Assembly: GCA_946480555.1 (NCBI GenBank)
Contig: CAMLLE010000298.1
Coordinates: forward strand, 1-5,085
DNA from: an uncultured Verrucomicrobia subdivision 3 bacterium
GTDB taxonomy: Bacteria; Verrucomicrobiota; Verrucomicrobiae; Limisphaerales; CAMLLE01
Direction: 5' to 3'
DNA length: 5,085 nucleotides
The translations under genes were made by a program, and so were the position numbers. The stretch's first letter is position 1. Each line of letters opens with the position of its first letter. Below, one piece after another: positions 1-4,905 of the stretch. The notes beneath the pieces are model-generated. The model saw only the letters and a list, made by a program, of their open reading frames with translations. It ran no database searches and was not told the origin of the DNA.

Positions 1-55
1 GTTTTGCGCTGGGACGGATCCCCGCGCGTGGTTCCATCTGCAGCGCCAAAGCGCA

Positions 56-93
56 TTCCCTCTCCCCCGGGGAGAGGGCCAGGGTGAGGGGAA
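56..93. repeat. Dispersed palindromic repeat, CCCTCTCC...GGAGAGGG type
   Basis: Bases 58-78 form a perfect odd palindrome centred on base 68, which could fold as a stem of about eight pairs with a five-base loop. It is followed by a G-rich tail, GGTGAGGGGAA. This layout (CTCTCC arm, GGAGAGGG arm, then GGTGAGGG) matches a repeat I know from the intergenic regions of many proteobacterial and PVC genomes. No run of T follows it, so it is not a good intrinsic terminator. Confidence 0.7.
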
Positions 94-160
94 ACAGCGC
101 GCAATTCGTTCGACTGCTCAAGATTGAAACAACAGCCGGAATTCGGGACTTGGACCTCCC

Positions 161-191
161 TTCAACGTTCAACGTTGACTGTTCATTGTTG
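161..191. repeat. TTCAACG-type dispersed short repeat
   Basis: The heptamer TTCAACG occurs twice back to back (161-167 and 168-174). It runs into a perfect 10-base palindrome TCAACGTTGA (169-178), then into a degenerate TTCATTGTTGAA at 182-191... within a longer AT-richer patch ending near 197. Strings of this kind, variations on TTCAACGTTGAA, are common dispersed spacer repeats in Verrucomicrobia. It lies only 33 bases upstream of the permease start, so it would sit in the 5' leader of that gene if transcription starts upstream. Confidence 0.55.
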
Positions 192-208
192 AATGTTCGC
201 CAACCAGC

Positions 209-214
209 GGGAGG
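209..214 (+). promoter_or_regulatory. Ribosome binding site of the permease gene
   Basis: GGGAGG lies nine bases before the ATG at 224. It is the clearest Shine-Dalgarno in the window and supports 224 as the start. The other two genes have weak (975) or no (3097) such signal. Confidence 0.75.
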
Positions 215-223
215 CGTATCCTG

Positions 224-973
224 ATGCAGCCCTTCCTCACATTGGTCCGGCGCGAACTGGGCGGGTTCTTTTTCTCGCTGACCGGCTACGTCATCATTGC
301 GGCGGCAGCGTTCCTGACCGGGCTCAGCTTTGTCGTGCTGCTAATCAATCTCGGCACCGAGCCGACGACGGTGCCGGTGACTGAGCTGTTCTACATGACA
401 CAGTTCTTCTGGCTCATTTTGATTCTGGCGGTGCCGGTGATCACGATGCGCCTTTTCGCGCTCGAGAAATTTTCCGGGACGTTCGAAACGCTGATGACGA
501 CACCGGTCACGGATTTCCAGGTGGTCGCCGCCAAGTTCACCGCGGCCCTGCTCTTCTACATGGTGATGTGGCTGCCGCTGCTCGGCTGCATTCTGCTCGT
601 GCAACGCTTTGCCAGCGGCGCGGGTCCGCTGGATTTCGGCGCGATTGGCAGCACGTTCATCGGCATCCTGGTTTTCGGCGCCATGTTCCTTTCGCTCGGC
701 TGCCTGGCGTCGGCGCTCACGCGCAGCCAGGTGACTGCAGCAATGATCAGCCTCGTATTCAGCGTCGGCGTGTTCATGCTGAGTTTTCTGGCCAACAGCT
801 TTCCCGAAACCGATTGGAAATCGAAGGTGCTGGCGTTCGTCGCGCTGCCTGACCAGATGCACAACTTCGTCCGCGGCGTCATCGACACCCGGCCCGTGGT
901 GCTGTGCGTCTCCGTCAGTTTCCTCTTTCTGTTCCTGACCTTGCGCGCGATTGAAAGCCGGCGCTGGAAATAA
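224..973 (+). CDS. ABC-2 type transporter permease, GldF-like
   Basis: This is the membrane permease subunit of a Gld-type ABC transporter, 249 residues, close to the usual length for the family. Six hydrophobic segments are visible, at about residues 20-42, 57-77, 103-126, 139-163, 168-191 and 223-241, the usual ABC-2 topology. Between segments 2 and 3 lies the conserved cytoplasmic stretch RLFALEKFSGTFETLMTTPV (residues 76-95), followed by TDFQVVAAKF. It is typical of GldF/NosY-like permeases and is probably where the ATPase docks. The C-terminus (RGVIDTRPVV, then a last helix ending LRAIESRRWK) is also family-like. The start is supported by GGGAGG nine bases upstream. The TAA stop is one base before the next gene's ATG, so the two are surely co-transcribed and probably translationally coupled. 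The ATPase that must power it is not in the window. Family call is firm; substrate is unknown, and gliding should not be inferred from the name. Confidence 0.9.
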   Translation: MQPFLTLVRRELGGFFFSLTGYVIIAAAAFLTGLSFVVLLINLGTEPTTVPVTELFYMTQFFWLILILAVPVITMRLFALEKFSGTFETLMTTPVTDFQVVAAKFTAALLFYMVMWLPLLGCILLVQRFASGAGPLDFGAIGSTFIGILVFGAMFLSLGCLASALTRSQVTAAMISLVFSVGVFMLSFLANSFPETDWKSKVLAFVALPDQMHNFVRGVIDTRPVVLCVSVSFLFLFLTLRAIESRRWK

Positions 974-974
974 C

Positions 975-2447
975 ATGGCGAACGATCATTCCAAACCGAG
1001 CTTTTCCCCGCGCCAGCGATTCAACATTGGCTTCAACGTCACACTCGCCGTGCTCGTGGTGCTCGCGCTGGTGGTGATGCTGAATTACCTCAGCAGCCGC
1101 CATTTCAAGCGGGTTTACCTGAGCAGCCAGACAAGCGTCGAGCTTTCGTCCCGCACCCTCAGCCTGCTGAAAACGATTACAAACACAGTGAACGTCACGG
1201 TCTATTTCGATCGCGACGAAGATTCCTTCAACGACGTCGCCCAACTGCTGAAGGAATACCAGGCGAACAACCGCCGAATTGAGATTCGGACCATCGATTA
1301 CCTGCGCGATCCGGGCGCGGCTTTGGAAGTGCGCGACAAGTTCAATCTCGGCGCAACGACAAACAAGAACTTCGTCATCTTCGAACACAACGGCCGCTCG
1401 AAGGTGATCGATGCGAAAACGCTCACACAGGTCATGATCGAGCAACTGCCGGCAGACGGCGAAAACCGGTTCCGGCGAAAGCCCGTGGCGTTTAACGGCG
1501 AAATGATGTTTACCGGCGCGCTTTTCGCCGTGTTGAACGCGCAGCCATTGAAGGCTTATTACCTCCAAGGCCACGGCGAACCGGCGCTCGACGACAATTC
1601 CGAAGGCGGCTACAGCGCGTTCGCCGGCGTGCTGATGCAAAACTACATTGAAGTGCATCCGCTCTCGCTGCTCGGCACGAACGACGTTCCCGCGGATTGC
1701 AATTTGTTGATCATCGCTGGCCCGGCGAATCCGCTGCTGGAAGTGGAAGTGGCGAAGGTTGGCAAATACCTCTCGGACGGCGGACGGCTGTTTGCGTTGT
1801 TTGATGCGCGTTCGGCGGCCAACGGCACGGGATTGGAAACGACGCTGACGAAATACGGCGTGCTGGCCGGATTAAACCTGGTTGTTGATCCCGACGCAAT
1901 CGTCGGTGAAAAGGACATGCGCGTGAACGCCTTCACACAGAATTCCAGCATGAGCCCCATCATGAACCCGGTTCTCGGCACGGGCGGTCTTTACATGGTG
2001 GTGCCGCGACCCATCGCAAAGAACCGCGCCGAAGGCATGGAGGATTTGCCCGCGGAGGAAATCGCGTTCACCGGCAACCGCGCGTATCTCTACAGCGACA
2101 AGGCGAAGAAAGCCGGGCGCTGGCCGGTGGCCGTGGCTGTGGACGAAACCAAGACCGGCGTGGTGAAACCGCGCGGGGTGACGCGCATGCTGGTGATAGG
2201 AGATTCCTTTCTCCTGGCCAACGGGCAGATCGGAATGCTGGGCAATCGCGATTTTCTCCACGGTGCACTGAGCTGGCTGGGCGATCGCGATTTCGTTCTG
2301 GAGGGCGTTGGTCCGAAACCGGTGACCGAATTCCAGCTCGTCATCACCAAGGGACGCATGCACACGCTGCAATGGATTTTGCTGGCGGGAATTCCCGGCG
2401 GAATTCTGTTGTTCGGCGGCGTGATCTGGCTGACGCGAAGAAAATGA
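975..2447 (+). CDS. GldG-like auxiliary protein of the ABC transporter
   Basis: A 490-residue membrane-anchored protein of the GldG / ABC-type uncharacterised transport family. One helix lies at about residues 18-38, and a large soluble body, probably periplasmic, runs to a second helix at about 465-486 that ends in a cytoplasmic-looking TRRK. Family hallmarks are YYLQGHGEP (195-203), the strand LLIIAGP (244-250), YLSDGGRLFALFD (265-277) and, near the C-terminus, RMLVIGDSFLLANG (404-417) followed by GNRDFLHGALSWL (423-435). In Bacteroidetes GldG works with GldA and GldF; elsewhere its job is unknown. It has no visible enzymatic motif. The ATG at 975 is preferred: it follows the permease TAA by one base and gives a normal N-terminus; an in-frame TTG at 951 would add eight residues inside the permease gene. 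Only a weak GGAAA (966-970) precedes it, as expected with coupling. The near-identical coding stretches at 2238-2256 and 2277-2295 (LGNRDF, LGDRDF) fit conserved family positions. Confidence 0.88.
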   Translation: MANDHSKPSFSPRQRFNIGFNVTLAVLVVLALVVMLNYLSSRHFKRVYLSSQTSVELSSRTLSLLKTITNTVNVTVYFDRDEDSFNDVAQLLKEYQANNRRIEIRTIDYLRDPGAALEVRDKFNLGATTNKNFVIFEHNGRSKVIDAKTLTQVMIEQLPADGENRFRRKPVAFNGEMMFTGALFAVLNAQPLKAYYLQGHGEPALDDNSEGGYSAFAGVLMQNYIEVHPLSLLGTNDVPADCNLLIIAGPANPLLEVEVAKVGKYLSDGGRLFALFDARSAANGTGLETTLTKYGVLAGLNLVVDPDAIVGEKDMRVNAFTQNSSMSPIMNPVLGTGGLYMVVPRPIAKNRAEGMEDLPAEEIAFTGNRAYLYSDKAKKAGRWPVAVAVDETKTGVVKPRGVTRMLVIGDSFLLANGQIGMLGNRDFLHGALSWLGDRDFVLEGVGPKPVTEFQLVITKGRMHTLQWILLAGIPGGILLFGGVIWLTRRK

Positions 2448-2512
2448 AAACGGCGAAAGCGGAAAGCGAGAAACCGGACAGCGGAAACCGATCGCACTGC
2501 GCCGCCGGTGGA

Positions 2513-2553
2513 TCTTTCCGGTTCCGCCACGCACCACGCCGCAATCGGAAAGA
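2513..2553. repeat. Inverted repeat TCTTTCCG / CGGAAAGA
   Basis: Perfect eight-base arms at 2513-2520 and 2546-2553 are separated by a 25-base loop. The arm sequence resembles the CGGAAAG core of the bracketing repeat. No T-run follows. I see no sign of a function. Confidence 0.4.
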
Positions 2554-2607
2554 GACAGAAAGTGGGGCGGGCGAGTTCACGGGGATTTTCCCGTTCTCCG
2601 GATTATG

Positions 2608-2646
2608 CTCCGCGAACCTCCGCGTCCTCTGCACCTCTGCGTTGAA
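2608..2646. repeat. Dispersed CTCCGCGAACC...CTCTGCGTTGAA repeat
   Basis: The phrase has internally repetitive CTCCGCG / CTCTGC units (CTCCGCGAAC, CTCCGCGTCC, TCTGCACC, TCTGCGTTGAA). I recognise it as a common dispersed spacer sequence in Verrucomicrobia and Planctomycetes, where it often stands next to CACGGAACACACGAA-type repeats, as it does here. The recognition is from memory and cannot be tested within this window. Confidence 0.5.
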
Positions 2647-2661
2647 GCCAGGATTTCTCAA

Positions 2662-2739
2662 CCACGGAACACACGAATCGCACGAAAAGGAACACAGAAA
2701 CTCCGTGCTTCGTTTCCGTGCCGTCCGTGTGTTCTGTGG
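2662..2739. repeat. Long imperfect hairpin, CCACGGAACACACGAA type
   Basis: The left arm 2662-2692 (beginning CCACGGAACACACG) and the right arm 2709-2739 (ending CGTGTGTTCTGTGG) pair over about 31 positions with roughly 24-25 matches, leaving a loop of about 16 bases. Inside each arm the unit is itself repetitive (CACGAA, CACGAAAAGG, AACACAGAAA). It belongs to a class of dispersed repeats I associate with PVC genomes. Read in forward frame 2 it yields NHGTHESHEKEHR, a string typical of spurious protein predictions in these genomes. Confidence 0.65.
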
Positions 2740-2798
2740 CTTGATCCGGTTTCACTCTGTACTCTTGCACACCGATAACGGGGCCGTCCTGCATCTGT

Positions 2799-2890
2799 CA
2801 CCCCTCCGGGGCTCGACCGTGTGCCGTCGTGGACCACGGGTTCCGCTTCGCTTCACCCGTGGCTACTGGCTGTCGCTCCTTGGGAGCTGG
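2799..2890. repeat. Composite dispersed repeat with nested hairpins
   Basis: Three palindromes follow one another: CCCC/GGGG (2801-2804 with 2808-2811), a perfect CCACGGGT/ACCCGTGG (2834-2841 with 2855-2862, 13-base loop) and GCTCC/GGAGC (2875-2879 with 2883-2887). The order CACCCCTCCGGGGCTCG, then CCACGGGTTCCGCTTCGCTT, then ACCCGTGGCTACTGGCTG resembles a dispersed repeat found in PVC genomes. It could form three stem-loops in RNA. No protein or T-tailed terminator is associated with it. Confidence 0.55.
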
Positions 2891-2900
2891 GTGCGGATGG

Positions 2901-2920
2901 CCGCGAATCTTCGCTCGCGG
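2901..2920. repeat. Short hairpin CCGCGA / TCGCGG
   Basis: A perfect six-base stem (2901-2906 with 2915-2920) encloses an eight-base loop. It lies directly after the composite repeat and may be part of it. Confidence 0.35.
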
Positions 2921-2948
2921 GGCACGAGTCAGGTGGAAGCCACCGAAA

Positions 2949-3005
2949 TAGTGGGCCAGGCTTCCATCCTGCCAGATTCAGGCAGGCTGGAAGCCTGCCC
3001 CACTA
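2949..3005. repeat. REP-like 57-base palindromic element, GGCAGGCTTCC type
   Basis: The arms 2949-2973 and 2981-3005 pair over 25 positions with only two mismatches around a seven-base loop (AGATTCA). It is the strongest secondary structure in the window. The core GTGGGGCAGGCTTCCAGCC is a dispersed palindrome I know from Verrucomicrobia and Planctomycetes, comparable to the REP elements that RAYT transposases mobilise in other bacteria. No such transposase is in the window. In RNA it could protect a 3' end or pause transcription between the gldG and DUF4340 genes. It lacks a following T-run, so it is not a standard terminator. Confidence 0.75.
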
Positions 3006-3096
3006 ATTCCCCTGCTCGTTCCCGCTTTCCCGACACGCCGCGCCGACGTCTGACGCAGGCGGGTTTCCCGCTTTCCGCTTTTCTCCTCCCCGCCTC

Positions 3097-4905
3097 ATGA
3101 ACTCGCGCTCCACCTGGCTCTGGCTGGCCTCGGCAGTTTGCCTGTTCTCCTTCATCTTCTTTTTTGAACGTCACCTGAAGAAGGATCCAGCCGGCCCGCC
3201 CCATGTTTTACCGGCATTCAATCCAGCCGAGATTCGCAGCATCCAGGTCCAACCCAAGGGCCAGCGCGCAATTCTCGTTGAACGCACCAATGGCGTCTGG
3301 CAGATGCTGGAGCCGATTCCCTACCCGGCAAATTCACCGCAGATCGCTGCATTTCTCAACGCCCTGCAGCATCTCACCGCCAGCCCCTATCTCTCCAGCC
3401 AGGAACTGAAGAACATCCCCGAAGCCGACACGCAGTTCGGTTTTAACTCGCCGCAATGTTCGCTCATGCTGAACCAGAAGCGGCACCTTGTCCTGATCGG
3501 CAATCGCACGCCGCCGGGCGATCGCGTTTATCTGCAGGTCGTTGGCATCGATGGCGTGTTCGTTGTCAGCGCCGATGTGCTGCGGCTGATTCCGGAATCG
3601 CCGAGTTTGTGGCGCGAAACCGCGCTGGCGGATTGGGTGAACCTGAAGTTCAACCGTATCGTGGTGACCAATGCTGGAAAGCAACTGGAACTTCAACTGA
3701 ACGCGACGAACCAGACCTGGCGTATGCTTTCCCCCAACAACGTTCGCGCAGACGGCGCCAAGGTCAGTGCGTCGATCATGCAACTGGTGCAAGCCCGCGC
3801 GCAGCAGTTTGTCACCGACGATCCTTCCGCCGATCTGGAATCGATGGGCCTGATGCCACCGGAACTCAGCCTCGCGTTGATGCATGGGACGAACGCTGCG
3901 TTGCATTTCGACATTGGCAAAAGCCCGGCGAACAACACAAACCTGGTTTACGCGCGACGCGTCGGGCACAACGCCATCCTCACAGTTCCCAAAAGCCATT
4001 TCGAGCCGTGGACCTCGTCGCATTCCCACGCGTTCCGCGATTTCTTCGATCCGCATCTGATCGTGCTGTCGCAGCTGCCAGTTTCGATTGAAATCCAGGC
4101 GGACGAACGTTTCATGCTGGAACGATCGGACGGCAACTCCTGGCGCGTCCAGCCCCAGGGTTATCTCGCGGATTCAAACCTGATGGCGCAACTGTTCCAA
4201 AACGTGACGAATCTGCAGGTGACTTCGGCGCAAATTGAGAAGGACATTGTGCCCGCCGCGGACTTGCCGCGGTACGGTCTGTCCCAGCCCTTCCGGCAAT
4301 ACACCTTCAAGGCAAACCCGCCGGCGGGAATTGAAACGAACATCGTCCTGGCGCAGTTGGAATTTGGCACCAATCAGGACAAGGTGTTCGCACGCGTGCC
4401 GGGTGAAAGCTTCGTCTATTCCGTGCCACCGGAGATGCTCGATCAATTGCCGGTCGCCAGCTGGCAGATGCGCGATCGAAGAATCTGGAGCTTCAAGCCG
4501 TCAGAAGTGGCGTCCGTGAAAATTGAGCAGAAAGGAAAGACGCGCCATGTGATCCGCAAGGGCGAAAACAGCTGGGCGCCTGCACCCGGATCGCAGGGCA
4601 TCGTGGACCAGATCATTTCCGCGCAACTGGAGGAAGGTGTGTTGCGGCTGGGCGATCTCTCGGCGCGATTCTGGACCCAGCGCGGCAGCGAAAACCTGGA
4701 GCCCTATGGATTCAAGGAAGCGGATTATCGCATCACGATCGAGCTGAAATCCGGCAAGACGCAGTCCGTCATGTTTGGCGGCGCGGCGCCATCCGAGTTT
4801 CCATTTGCCGCGACGGAAATTGAAGGTGAGACGTGGGTGTTTGAATTTCCGTGGGACACGTTCCAGTTCGTTCAACTCTTTCTCAGCGCGTCCGACAGGC
4901 CTTGA
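3097..4905 (+). CDS. Membrane-anchored DUF4340-family protein, four tandem modules
   Basis: A 602-residue protein of unknown function, of the DUF4340 family that commonly follows gldF/gldG-like genes. One hydrophobic anchor at residues 6-24 suggests that the rest lies outside the cytoplasmic membrane. The body is four diverged copies of one module, at about 41-178, 185-316, 327-463 and 466-597. Each has a Trp early on (W68 in VWQM, W208 in TWRM, W349 in SWRV, W493 in SWAP; period 140-144), a Gly about 45 residues later (FGF 114-116, MGL 250-252, YGL 393-395, YGF 537-539), then a Gly closing a beta strand (G135, G274, G424, G561) and a Tyr/Phe-containing strand pair. Modules 1-3 end in an Arg/acidic turn (WRE, FRD, MRD). 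No catalytic motif is visible. ATG 3097 is the first possible start after the in-frame TAA at 3004; no Shine-Dalgarno precedes it. Probably an accessory of the Gld-type transporter (inferred from position). Confidence 0.85.
   Translation: MNSRSTWLWLASAVCLFSFIFFFERHLKKDPAGPPHVLPAFNPAEIRSIQVQPKGQRAILVERTNGVWQMLEPIPYPANSPQIAAFLNALQHLTASPYLSSQELKNIPEADTQFGFNSPQCSLMLNQKRHLVLIGNRTPPGDRVYLQVVGIDGVFVVSADVLRLIPESPSLWRETALADWVNLKFNRIVVTNAGKQLELQLNATNQTWRMLSPNNVRADGAKVSASIMQLVQARAQQFVTDDPSADLESMGLMPPELSLALMHGTNAALHFDIGKSPANNTNLVYARRVGHNAILTVPKSHFEPWTSSHSHAFRDFFDPHLIVLSQLPVSIEIQADERFMLERSDGNSWRVQPQGYLADSNLMAQLFQNVTNLQVTSAQIEKDIVPAADLPRYGLSQPFRQYTFKANPPAGIETNIVLAQLEFGTNQDKVFARVPGESFVYSVPPEMLDQLPVASWQMRDRRIWSFKPSEVASVKIEQKGKTRHVIRKGENSWAPAPGSQGIVDQIISAQLEEGVLRLGDLSARFWTQRGSENLEPYGFKEADYRITIELKSGKTQSVMFGGAAPSEFPFAATEIEGETWVFEFPWDTFQFVQLFLSASDRP

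Larger units (their letters stand above)
1..223. other. Spacer upstream of the permease gene, with dispersed repeats
   Basis: No recognisable protein domain is encoded here. The stretch holds a CCCTCTCC/GGAGAGGG palindrome near its start, plain sequence from about 94 to 160, a TTCAACG-type repeat at 161-191 and a ribosome binding site at 209-214. Forward frame 3 is open from base 3 to a TGA at 222-224 that overlaps the permease ATG (TGATG). It could therefore be the 3' end of an upstream gene, for example the missing ABC ATPase, but its translation through 54-95 is the kind produced by the dispersed repeat (SLSPGERARVRG) and resembles no ATPase C-terminus I know. I read it as intergenic, with the tail of an upstream gene possible. 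Confidence 0.55.
2456..3081. repeat. Inverted repeat bracketing the spacer (22-base arms)
   Basis: The left arm at 2456-2477 (AAAGCGGAAAGCG then AGAAACCGG) and the reverse complement of the right arm at 3060-3081 agree at 20 of 22 positions. The left arm begins nine bases after the gldG stop and the right arm ends 15 bases before the DUF4340 start, so the pair encloses almost the entire spacer. They could be ends of an inserted block, or two independent copies, in opposite orientation, of a common low-complexity GCGGAAAGC repeat. A partial third copy (CCCGCTTTCCCG) lies at 3021-3032, which favours the second reading. Confidence 0.55.
2448..3096. other. Repeat-filled spacer between the gldG-like and DUF4340 genes
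   Basis: These 649 bases interrupt an otherwise tight operon. They hold, in order: a GCGGAAAGC-type arm (2456-2477), an inverted repeat (2513-2553), a small hairpin ACGGG/CCCGT (2579-2594), a CTCCGCGAACC-type repeat (2608-2646), a long imperfect hairpin (2662-2739), a composite repeat (2799-2890), a small hairpin (2901-2920), a strong 57-base hairpin (2949-3005) and the matching opposite arm (3060-3081). I see nothing definite in 2740-2798. Forward frame 2 is open across the whole spacer: an ATG at 2444 overlaps the gldG stop and the TGA at 3098-3100 overlaps the next ATG, giving 218 codons. The translation looks like read-through repeat DNA (for example NHGTHESHEKEHR, VGQASILPDSGRLEACPT) and has no domain I recognise, so I do not call it a gene. 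No promoter or T-tailed terminator stands out. Confidence 0.75.

Noticed and set aside
175..203. Possible promoter with TTGACT at 175-180
   Set aside because: No acceptable -10 hexamer lies 16-18 bases downstream, and the TTGACT belongs to the TTCAACG repeat.
193..384. Short forward reading frame in frame 1 starting just before the permease
   Set aside because: It overlaps the permease in another frame, has a low-complexity Arg/Ala/His composition and no ribosome binding site.
951..974. TTG at 951 as the start of the GldG-like protein
   Set aside because: It would add eight residues (KAGAGNN-like) encoded inside the permease gene, with no SD. The ATG at 975, one base after the permease stop, gives a normal family N-terminus.
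341..976. Reverse-strand reading frame of 211 codons opposite the permease
   Set aside because: The product is rich in His, Gln, Glu and Arg, as expected from the antisense of a membrane protein gene at high G+C. It has no domain.
915..1658. Reverse-strand reading frame of 247 codons opposite the GldG-like gene
   Set aside because: Antisense shadow with no recognisable motif; the forward gene has clear family hallmarks over the same bases.
224..2447. Gliding motility as the function of the GldF/GldG-like pair
   Set aside because: Homologues are common in non-gliding bacteria and no other gliding gene is in the window.
1872..2537. Reverse-strand reading frame of 221 codons across the end of the GldG-like gene
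   Set aside because: Antisense shadow that continues into repeat DNA; no family resemblance.
2448..3096. CRISPR array in the repeat-rich spacer
   Set aside because: The repeats are of different families and palindromic; there is no regular direct repeat with unique spacers.
3334..4056. Reverse-strand reading frame of 240 codons inside the DUF4340 gene
   Set aside because: Antisense of a gene with a clear repeated domain pattern; Arg/His-rich product without motifs.
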